A DNA stretch of 64,000 nt from SAR324 cluster bacterium (GTDB lineage: Bacteria; SAR324; NAC60-12), in the NCBI GenBank assembly GCA_015232315.1, contig JADFZZ010000006.1, positions 1 to 64,000 of the forward strand. Reading direction: 5' to 3'. Within the stretch, counting starts at the first letter, position 1; each line of letters starts with the position of its first letter. Shown piece after piece: positions 27,901 through 35,381 of the stretch. A program made the translations under genes and the position numbers. The notes under the pieces are model-generated. The model was not told where the DNA came from. It searched no databases and saw nothing but the letters and a program-made list of their open reading frames with translations.

Positions 27901-28085
27901 ATGTCATGGACCGCATTGAGGTTGTGATTCAGACCTCCGCTATTCTTGAAAAAGCGCTCTCACACTATCATGAATTTATTAAATCAGAAACTCTGGCATC
28001 AAACTTGGAATCAGGTTCCGTAGAACATGGAACCGAATGGGATATCAATGGAGAACTCTGTACGGTTTCAATCAAATCCGTATAA
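24966..28085 (+). CDS. ileS: Isoleucyl-tRNA synthetase, type 2 (eukaryote-like)
   Basis: Class I synthetase of 1039 residues charging tRNA-Ile. The HIGH-region reads [21 protein letters not shown], which is the type 2 form; type 1 bacterial IleRS has the DGPPYANG..HIGHA form. [12 protein letters not shown], the editing-domain [11 protein letters not shown], and the KMSKS loop [15 protein letters not shown] near residue 600 follow in order. Type 2 enzymes are typically mupirocin-resistant and C-terminally extended, as here. AGGAG sits 10 bases before ATG 24966 and only 1 base before an in-frame ATG at 24957, so I prefer the later start. The ~200-base leader holds two small inverted repeats (24795-24805 and 24835-24848) and no recognisable T-box. 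Confidence 0.95.
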   Translation: [1039 protein letters not shown]

Positions 28086-28127
28086 TTTTTAACCGATAAT
28101 AGATCATGCACTTATTGGAGAATAGCC

Positions 28128-28697
28128 ATGGCCCTGGATCCTTACGCAAAGCAACAACTCCGCAAGCAAGCGGAAGTCAGCGTAGAAGAGATATGCCGCT
28201 GGCAAAATGAAGTTCTGAAAGTCGCGTCTGAATATGCTAAAGATGTGATTGTACGGCAATATCAGACCTTCAACAAAGTGGAATGCAAACGAAGAAACAA
28301 TAAGGCCAGAAGAAAGAAGCAATTAAACAAATGGCGGAATAATATAGATCGATCTTTGGGGAATATTCTCGGATTCACTCCGCTGGCCCAGCATCTGCCA
28401 AGCATTCAGCCATTACTGGATCTCCCGATCAAGGGCGTTGATTTTGTTGAGGATCGCATTGATCAGGTTATTTTTGAGAGAATTGATCATTACCTGGGAG
28501 CAAACAGAGTGGTGGTTGATAAATTGATCGAGCAAGCATTCCAGAAGCTTGGAACTTATCAGCAGGCGTGGGGCGATAAAGTCAAAGAACAACTTGCTTC
28601 AAAGTTTCCTGTCACTGAAGAAGAACACCTTGCACTGGCAAGAGATATCACACATCTGGTACGTCGTCTGGACCTTATTGAAACATCCATGTCCTGA
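28128..28697 (+). CDS. Uncharacterised 189-residue helical protein
   Basis: Unknown family. Wholly helical and basic in the middle (KRRNNKARRKKQLNKWRNN), starting MALDPYAKQQLRKQAE and ending RRLDLIETSMS. The arginine/lysine patch could contact nucleic acid or acidic lipid; a segment LPSIQPLLDLPIKGVDFVEDR has an amphipathic look. GGAG lies about 9 bases upstream. It starts 42 bases after ileS in the same direction and ends 1 base before the convergent receiver gene. Coding nature rests on position, start context and composition. Confidence 0.55.
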   Translation: MALDPYAKQQLRKQAEVSVEEICRWQNEVLKVASEYAKDVIVRQYQTFNKVECKRRNNKARRKKQLNKWRNNIDRSLGNILGFTPLAQHLPSIQPLLDLPIKGVDFVEDRIDQVIFERIDHYLGANRVVVDKLIEQAFQKLGTYQQAWGDKVKEQLASKFPVTEEEHLALARDITHLVRRLDLIETSMS

Positions 28698-28698
28698 T

Positions 28699-29082
28699 TT
28701 ATTCCTGAATTTTTTTGAGATGATCTTCGCTGAAAAATTCCGCAATGACCTGACTCAAGGATTCATGAAACGGATTTTCCAGAATTTGGGTACAGCCTAC
28801 CTGAAGTGCAATTCTTTCAATTTCTTCGCTTTTCGGTAAAGTAAATCCCAAAACGGGTAACTGACATAGGGCTTCTTCTGTTCGTAATAGACGAACAGCT
28901 TCAACACCATCCATGATACGGGCATTCAGATTAAAAAGAACTATGTCCGGTTTGTATAACATAGCCGCAGCCAATCCTTCCCATCCATTAAGCGCAACTT
29001 CCAGATTATGCTGACTGGAAAGAAGTTCCTGGATTTGAATGATTCGCTCCAGATCGTGATCAACATACAGTACTTTTGACAT
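28699..29082 (-). CDS. Degenerate receiver (pseudo-REC) domain protein
   Basis: 127 residues with the fold of a CheY receiver and nothing else: VLYVDHDLERI, then KPDIVLFNLNARIMDG, GFTLPKSEEI and QILENPFHES at the five strands. The phosphoacceptor aspartate is replaced by asparagine (FNLN where DLN is normal), and the conserved lysine of the KP motif is replaced (ENP). Of the acidic pair only one residue remains (VDHD). It therefore cannot be phosphorylated in the standard way and may act as a constitutive or ligand-responsive partner. It is divergent from hemH with a 152-base gap. Confidence 0.75.
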   Translation of the reverse strand: MSKVLYVDHDLERIIQIQELLSSQHNLEVALNGWEGLAAAMLYKPDIVLFNLNARIMDGVEAVRLLRTEEALCQLPVLGFTLPKSEEIERIALQVGCTQILENPFHESLSQVIAEFFSEDHLKKIQE

Positions 29083-29234
29083 TTATATCCCCAGAGAGTT
29101 GAGGCGAAAAAACATTCTTGAAATGTGATGGATGAATTGATTTTTTAGTTCATCATACCCTAATTTATACATCAGGTTTCTAAAACTCATAACAAGTTCT
29201 AATCGATATTTCCATTAAAACCTTAAATATTTTT

Positions 29235-30323
29235 ATGTCTGAAAAATCTGCCGTAATTTTACTCAATTTTGGAGGACCTCGGTCGCTGGAAGAGGTACCG
29301 TCCTTTCTATATGAAATATTAAGAGATCCTCAAGTGATCCAGTTTCCCTTTCCTTACTGGCTTCAAAACAGGCTTGCCCGCAAAATTTCGCAAAAACGCG
29401 CTCATAAAGTTCAGGCTCAATATCAACAAATTGGTGGCAAATCACCCATTGTGGAAGCCTCTGAACAACAACGGCAGGCGTTGCGGCAAATGCTCCTACA
29501 ACAGAATTTGAACATGCCCGTCTATGTGGTTCATCGTTATCTCGATGGCTATACGGAATCCGTCGTGAAACAGATTTTAGAGCAAAAACCGGATAAACTT
29601 TACATGATTCCTATGTATCCTCATTTTTCGTGGACAACAAGTGGATCGTCCTTGTTGCAAATCATTTCACTATTGAAAAATCAAGGATTTAGAGGTTCCA
29701 TTCAATGCCTGCGTTCCCATCCAGATCATCCCAAATACATTGAAGCCCTGAAACATAACATTCTGGAAACCATCACCAAACATGGGCTTAAGCCGAATGA
29801 TTCCCTGATTTTCTGTTCCGCTCATGGGGTTCCCCAATCCTATGTAAAAAAAGGAGATCCCTATCTCATTGAACTCAATTTAACGATGGAGGCCTTACGA
29901 ACCGCTCTGCCTGGATGGAATCTGGAACTTTGTTTTCAAAGTAGGGTTGGCCCCGCGACTTGGCTTCAACCTTATACAGAGGAACGCATTCCTGAACTTG
30001 GGCAGGAAGGAACATACAAGAATATTGTTTTTGTTGGAATCAGCTTTGTCAACGATCATCTGGAAACACTGTTTGAAATTGGGCAAACTTATTTTGAATT
30101 GTCCCGACAGTCCGGATTAACTCCGTTTCTGGTTCCAGCGATTGAGTCATCGCAAGAATATATCGAATTGCTCGGACATAAAGTGATGGCATGGTTTCAT
30201 CATGGCACAGGATTTGATCCTGATTTGATATTGCCCCCTGATCAGTATTTTCAACGCTATGGTCGATGGGCTTTATATTTCTGGATTCTGGGAATGATGG
30301 GCACTTTGAGTATCGCTATTTAG
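29235..30323 (+). CDS. hemH: Ferrochelatase
   Basis: Inserts ferrous iron into protoporphyrin IX, the last step of heme synthesis. N-terminal VILLNFGGPRSLEEVPSFL is the family start. The catalytic histidine is in FCSAHGVPQSYVKKGDPY near residue 196 and the conserved glutamate follows in GISFVNDHLETLFEI. LCFQSRVGPATWLQPYTE is the porphyrin-contact loop. The C-terminus ends in a hydrophobic helix (WALYFWILGMMGTLSIAI), consistent with membrane attachment. No CxxC-type iron-sulfur ligands are visible. The ribosome site is weak. hemN and cobA-hemD lie elsewhere in the window. Confidence 0.95.
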   Translation: MSEKSAVILLNFGGPRSLEEVPSFLYEILRDPQVIQFPFPYWLQNRLARKISQKRAHKVQAQYQQIGGKSPIVEASEQQRQALRQMLLQQNLNMPVYVVHRYLDGYTESVVKQILEQKPDKLYMIPMYPHFSWTTSGSSLLQIISLLKNQGFRGSIQCLRSHPDHPKYIEALKHNILETITKHGLKPNDSLIFCSAHGVPQSYVKKGDPYLIELNLTMEALRTALPGWNLELCFQSRVGPATWLQPYTEERIPELGQEGTYKNIVFVGISFVNDHLETLFEIGQTYFELSRQSGLTPFLVPAIESSQEYIELLGHKVMAWFHHGTGFDPDLILPPDQYFQRYGRWALYFWILGMMGTLSIAI

Positions 30324-30335
30324 TCATTTGTTTGC

Positions 30336-30370
30336 GCATTATAATGATAATGCTAAAGATTATGCATAAT
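30336..30370. promoter_or_regulatory. Two AT-rich palindromes between hemH and the CheV-like gene
   Basis: 30336-30353 is GCATTAT-AATG-ATAATGC, a 7-bp stem with a 4-base loop; 30359-30370 is the perfect 12-bp palindrome ATTATGCATAAT. Bases 30340-30358 agree with the classical 19-bp Fur box at 13 of 19 positions, by hand. There is no U-run for a terminator. Role uncertain: 3' end of hemH, operator for the next gene, or chance. Confidence 0.3.
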
Positions 30371-30460
30371 TCCTGTTTGTGCTATTGCCCAAATCTAAAA
30401 ATTTTATTATGACTAGACTCAGAGCCTATTTCATAATCATGTCTGGACCTGAACAAAGCT

Positions 30461-31378
30461 ATGACAGAAATTTTACTTGAATCCGGAACTAACGAGCTGG
30501 AAATTGTCGAATTTTACATCCACAACGTCCGTTACGGTGTGAATGTGACCAAAGTCGAAGAAGTCCGTTACCTGCCCAAATACAGGAAAATCCCCCAAAC
30601 TTCACCCATCATTCTGGGATTTTTCAATCTGCGAGGAAAGGTCATGCCCATCATCGACTTGCCTCAAGTCATGGGAGCTCCTTCGATCTCACAGGATCAC
30701 GCACAAGTCATCGTAATGCATTTCAATCGTCGAGTGGTTGGCTTTCTGGTTGAACGCGTCGTTAAAATTATCCGCCTGTCCTGGGAAAATATCATTTCGC
30801 CACCCTGTTCTTTTGAGAATCAGCAAGTGGTTGGTGTCATCATTGAGCCAGGCAGAGAAAGAGATCTCATACAATTGATTGATTTTGAAAAAATCATGGA
30901 AGAAATCACACCCTCGTTCCATGACATTGAAGATCTTGTGGAAGAAATACCGCCGGGTTCATTTGACCGATCCCAGAAAAAAATCTGGATCGCGGAAGAT
31001 TCAAAAATGATTCAGAAAGTTGTTGCGGAAGGCTTAGGGTTGTCTGGTTATTCCAATCAGCGCTGGTTCAATAATGGCGCAGAAACATGGGATGCTCTGA
31101 ATGCAATCCCTGAAGACAAGGTTTTTGATGAAATCGAGCTACTGGTATCAGATATTGAAATGCCGCAAATGGATGGTTTACATCTTGTCAAACTGATGAA
31201 ATCCACTCCCAGACTCCAAAAAATTCCTGTTATTATGTTTTCTTCCCTGATCAATGACAGCACAATTCACAAATGTATGGAAGTGGGAGCCGACGCTCAG
31301 ACAGCCAAGCCCGGAGTGGATGAACTGATTATTTTAATGGATGACTTTTTACAGCGAATTTCATCACCTACAGATTAA
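30461..31378 (+). CDS. cheV: CheV-like CheW-receiver chemotaxis protein
   Basis: Residues 1-160 are a CheW coupling domain (IVEFYIHNVRYGVNVTKVEE, GFFNLRGKVMPIIDL), which docks on chemoreceptors and CheA. Residues 180-300 are a complete receiver domain: IWIAEDSKM, phosphoacceptor aspartate in LLVSDIEMPQMDG near residue 231, then MFSSL and the lysine in AKPGVDEL. This is the CheV architecture, which tunes receptor-kinase coupling by phosphorylation. No other che gene is in the window. Confidence 0.88.
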   Translation: MTEILLESGTNELEIVEFYIHNVRYGVNVTKVEEVRYLPKYRKIPQTSPIILGFFNLRGKVMPIIDLPQVMGAPSISQDHAQVIVMHFNRRVVGFLVERVVKIIRLSWENIISPPCSFENQQVVGVIIEPGRERDLIQLIDFEKIMEEITPSFHDIEDLVEEIPPGSFDRSQKKIWIAEDSKMIQKVVAEGLGLSGYSNQRWFNNGAETWDALNAIPEDKVFDEIELLVSDIEMPQMDGLHLVKLMKSTPRLQKIPVIMFSSLINDSTIHKCMEVGADAQTAKPGVDELIILMDDFLQRISSPTD

Positions 31379-31602
31379 CGCTGATCCCATCCTGCCCGTT
31401 TCCGGGATGTCATCCTAATAAATTTTCCCCAATACAATGGTCTGTCAATAAACTATATTTTTTAATACATAACCTTGTAGAAGATACTCAACTTTGTTAA
31501 AATTTTTTCCAAAGACCAATTAAGTCTGATTTGATTCAATTGGATTCTGTCAGTTCTTTCATAGATTAAATCAATTATATCATTCCGTTCTCAGGAGAAT
31601 CT

Positions 31603-34152
31603 ATGTTGCCAGAAAAAATATCACCCCGTATTTCATCTGAACTGGTACCTGAAGCAATAATATTTCGTACCAAGGGTATGATGCTTCGCAATCTGGCACG
31701 AAGAATCTACCAATTACTGACGGCGTACCCAACACCCGACGGCAATAATTTTCACCGAACGATCACCATCACGGAAAACAAACATCCCCAATACACCTTG
31801 GATCGTTTGTATAAATATCTTCATAATCTTTATTTTTTTTCGTCAGAAGAACAGGAAAACAGCGAAAATCGACTGATTGAAGAACATGGGCAACTTTATC
31901 TTCGATCTAAAACAGATCTTTGGAATGCACTTAAATTAATTGGTATTTCTCCTGATTTTTATGAAATCCCCCTGCATCTTCGCGAACACTCCAGTATCCA
32001 GATGCTGGAAGGTCTGGTCAAAGCTATTCCTGAATCCGGGATTCTATATAAAGATCGAGCAAATACGTCCCAACATTTCCGGGTTTCCATTCAAACGGAT
32101 TCATTTTATGGCAAGCATCCGGATGGCAGTGTGATGCCTGAATACATTCACTGCATTAAAATTCACAGAATTTCATGGCATAAAATGCGCTCCATAAAAA
32201 TCTGGGAATTGATTCCAAAGCAATGGACACGCCCCACCCCCGTTTGCCTGATCCATGGATTCATGTCCAATTATTACAGTTTTCATCTGGAAGGCAACAC
32301 CAGTATGGACTATGAGTTAGTCCGATCAGGAAGCCGGGTCTTTGTTCTCGATCATATCCGGGTGGATAATAACGCAAACCTGGATGTTTTTGCTGAATAT
32401 CTGGTGACCAGCATCGTTGATTTCGCCAGAGAAATCACAGGTTCGAGTCAGGTCATGCTTGCCGGTCACAGTATGGGCGGAATTTTATCAATCATCCAAA
32501 CCATTCTTGACACCATTCGGCAACCACGTTTTTTTACCGCGGTCAAAGCATTAATGATTATCAACTCCCCGTTAACCATGAAACGGGGTTACTGGATGCC
32601 CGGCAATGTGCTGAACTATATGCTGTTGCCCTTATCATTGCTGAGTCGGGATGGCACCCTGCCTTTCAAGGAGTTATCCCGATTAGCCAAATTTATTCCG
32701 TTCATTGAGTATCTGGCAACCGCTGATATTTCTCCGACCATCAAGCGTCTCAGCCGATTGATGGGTCTGAACAGTGATAAAGTTCTAGGACAATTTAACA
32801 CCTGGCACGAACGGCTCAACCCAATCAGCATTTCTCCTCAAATTCTGAAAACCAGTATGGAGCATGCCATCACAAACCCTCCGGAACCACTGCTTAGACA
32901 CTTTGCCAAGATCGTCGAAAACGAAATAGGCGTGACTTCCTATAATTATGAGCTGACCTCTGGTTTGGTCGATCAGGATTTTTCTCCTGAAGAAAAAAAA
33001 ATGATGGAGATGAAAACCAGGTATGCCCACATCAATTATACTGAAAATTATTACAGAATCCCGGCAACCATTCCACTCCTCGAAATCCATAACACCAATG
33101 ACCCACTGGCTAATCCTGATCAATTTAACAGTGTGTGGAATTTATGGCCTCAACTCCATAAATTAAAAATATCGCATACCCCCAGTGATGAACTGGATGA
33201 ACGACGTTGTATTGATCGCATGAATGAATGGTTCAACGAACATGGTCTGTCTTGTGTGATTGGACTTCATGTCACGGAAGGACGTCATATGGACTCCCTG
33301 GTTACAGAAAAAGGGATTATCAATGCGTTCGTAGACAAAATTGAGCAATGCTCCTGTACTCTGGCCGACAAAATCCGGCATGACATTGAAGCCCATGTGA
33401 AGTTTCGAAATTATGAAACACGTCCTGAAATCAAATTTATCGCGGAACGTGATTTTTCTAAAAAAATCCGTTTTCTGGAACAGTCTTTATTGAATGAACA
33501 GGAGCAGAAACAAGTCATTGACATGATGATTGAGTTGATAAGCACCTATGAACCTCATGCGAAAGTAGGAGAAAGCTTTCACAATTTCATGATCAGAAAT
33601 CCTTCAATGGAACAGAACAAAGAAATCCAGTACAATGTGCTTTACACCAGTGTTCGTAAAATTTTATCCATGGCAAAAGCCCCACTTGAACTAATGCATA
33701 AAATCAACAACAAAGTAATTTCAAGTGATCCGGTACCTGTTCCTGAGTGTTTCCGTTCTTTAATTGATTTGAGTTTGGGACTGTTCGATCAAATTCGAAA
33801 ACGTTCTCATGCGGGGCACATGGAATTCAGACCGGTTTTTGAAAATTTCTTAAATTTCTCGTTTGAGCAACCTCAGAAAGTTGTGAGCCTTCATGCGTTC
33901 CGCGCGTATCTGCATACTCGAGATCCGGAATTTATCAAAAAAGGTGGGGAGTTGCTCATGAATATCAAACAAGAATGGCAGGATCGCGCCCATCAGGTGT
34001 TCAGAGAAGAAATTGAGCATCAACTCAATGAATTAAAATACGCATCTATTCCGACCTTCACGAAAAACATCAAACCCCTCATGGATGTTTATCGACAACT
34101 TGAGGAACGTGTTCTTGATCAAACAGTAGATTATTCATCCATTATGAAATGA
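31603..34152 (+). CDS. Large alpha/beta hydrolase with long C-terminal helical extension
   Basis: 849 residues, far longer than the hydrolase core. The core lies at about 205-560: LIHGFMSNYYSF (oxyanion loop), nucleophile elbow AGHSMGG with Ser290, and a possible catalytic histidine in TEGRHMDS. An acid such as the Asp in EIHNTNDPL is a candidate. The N-terminal ~200 residues (bearing GMMLRNLARRIYQLL) and the C-terminal ~280 (helical, FDQIRKRSHAG) match nothing I know. The HGF.SN and GHSMGG spacing resembles lipase/polyester-type hydrolases. AGGAGA lies 7 bases before the ATG. The next gene starts 6 bases after the stop, so the two are almost certainly co-transcribed. Confidence 0.7.
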   Translation: MLPEKISPRISSELVPEAIIFRTKGMMLRNLARRIYQLLTAYPTPDGNNFHRTITITENKHPQYTLDRLYKYLHNLYFFSSEEQENSENRLIEEHGQLYLRSKTDLWNALKLIGISPDFYEIPLHLREHSSIQMLEGLVKAIPESGILYKDRANTSQHFRVSIQTDSFYGKHPDGSVMPEYIHCIKIHRISWHKMRSIKIWELIPKQWTRPTPVCLIHGFMSNYYSFHLEGNTSMDYELVRSGSRVFVLDHIRVDNNANLDVFAEYLVTSIVDFAREITGSSQVMLAGHSMGGILSIIQTILDTIRQPRFFTAVKALMIINSPLTMKRGYWMPGNVLNYMLLPLSLLSRDGTLPFKELSRLAKFIPFIEYLATADISPTIKRLSRLMGLNSDKVLGQFNTWHERLNPISISPQILKTSMEHAITNPPEPLLRHFAKIVENEIGVTSYNYELTSGLVDQDFSPEEKKMMEMKTRYAHINYTENYYRIPATIPLLEIHNTNDPLANPDQFNSVWNLWPQLHKLKISHTPSDELDERRCIDRMNEWFNEHGLSCVIGLHVTEGRHMDSLVTEKGIINAFVDKIEQCSCTLADKIRHDIEAHVKFRNYETRPEIKFIAERDFSKKIRFLEQSLLNEQEQKQVIDMMIELISTYEPHAKVGESFHNFMIRNPSMEQNKEIQYNVLYTSVRKILSMAKAPLELMHKINNKVISSDPVPVPECFRSLIDLSLGLFDQIRKRSHAGHMEFRPVFENFLNFSFEQPQKVVSLHAFRAYLHTRDPEFIKKGGELLMNIKQEWQDRAHQVFREEIEHQLNELKYASIPTFTKNIKPLMDVYRQLEERVLDQTVDYSSIMK

Positions 34153-34158
34153 TGTGAT

Positions 34159-35184
34159 ATGAATGCCTCCAGCATACCAACGCTCGAACAATATTTTCGT
34201 ACTTTTTATCGAGGTGATCCAGACCTGGGATACCATAATGTTGCCCAATATCTGATTGATCTGGACACATCTCAGCAGTATTACGATCAGCATTATCTGA
34301 TTCAACCAGAACATGAAGAAGAATTCCAACGAATCATCCGGATCATTTCAGGAGCGTTGTATTCACCGACAAACCATGAAAATTCCATTTTCCGGGAGTA
34401 TGTCGTGGATGATGTCTGTGTCATGGTGGAAGGCAGTACTCGTCCTATCCGAATTAGGATGAAACATCCGGACCTGCCTGATGAACAGGGCTTTGAACGA
34501 GTGTTTTATATCAAAAAAAATTCAGATTTTAATCCACGGCTCATTTGCTCATATCTCTACCATCTTTTTTCCAAAAATCCTTTGGGCCTCTGGGTCAACA
34601 ATAAAATGATTGTAACCAGCGAAGCCAAGGGGACGATCGGGAGCCGATTGCCACCGGGTCGACTGGATTATCTGATGCACCAGCGTCAATTTCTCAGGGA
34701 AGTGATTCGGATCAATGTGAGTGTCAATCTCATGATGATCGCTGATATGTTTCCCAAAAACTATGTGATTCGCCAGGTTTTGAACAAACAGCATTGGCCG
34801 ACCTGGCAGATCGTTCCCATTGATTTTGACCATGCTTTTCTTCCGGAAAACCTGGATGAACCCCGATTGATCATTCCTGATCCATCTAAACCCCTAGTGC
34901 CAGAAAACAATTTGCTGGACACCATTATTCCTGAATTTTACTCTCAAGCGGCAATCCGGGTTATTGTCAGAGAAGAAGAAGAACGTCTCGCTGCGATTTA
35001 TTTAGTGTATTATGATCAATTGAATCTCCTGTTTGAAATTTTGAAAGGAAGAAAATATTCGCGGTCAATATTTCGCTCACTGAGTGAGGAGTTTGTGCAA
35101 AAATATAAATTTGGTGTGGTTTCCAATTACCTGGGAGACCTGCTGAAAAATTCTTTCGATTATCTTGTCAAAAAATTAAACTAA
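34159..35184 (+). CDS. Uncharacterised protein with possible kinase-like fold
   Basis: 341 residues with a kinase-like order of motifs. A lysine in RVFYIKKNSDF may be the ATP-anchoring residue. MMIADMFPKNYVIRQ resembles a D-x4-N catalytic loop, and WQIVPIDFDHAF 16 residues later resembles the metal-binding IDFxHAF of PI3K/HipA-like kinases. The spacing fits, but there is no glycine-rich loop I can identify and the resemblance is by eye. It follows the 849-residue hydrolase by 6 bases. It could be a phosphotransferase acting on the hydrolase's product or a pseudokinase. The C-terminal ~100 residues are helical. Confidence 0.5.
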   Translation: MNASSIPTLEQYFRTFYRGDPDLGYHNVAQYLIDLDTSQQYYDQHYLIQPEHEEEFQRIIRIISGALYSPTNHENSIFREYVVDDVCVMVEGSTRPIRIRMKHPDLPDEQGFERVFYIKKNSDFNPRLICSYLYHLFSKNPLGLWVNNKMIVTSEAKGTIGSRLPPGRLDYLMHQRQFLREVIRINVSVNLMMIADMFPKNYVIRQVLNKQHWPTWQIVPIDFDHAFLPENLDEPRLIIPDPSKPLVPENNLLDTIIPEFYSQAAIRVIVREEEERLAAIYLVYYDQLNLLFEILKGRKYSRSIFRSLSEEFVQKYKFGVVSNYLGDLLKNSFDYLVKKLN

Positions 35185-35381
35185 GCAAAACAACTGTTTA
35201 AAAAATTCAACTGAAATTTTTGGATACTGACTTTATTTTTAAAACAAACATCTGTAGTTTTTCTCAAATTTTCAAAAAATAACCATTCCGTTTTGTGTTT
35301 TCTGTTATTCTTTCAGCAGAAATCCACAAACCTCAGTTTTTCTTTTGATACACCAGTATAAACATCCACCCAAAGATAAAT

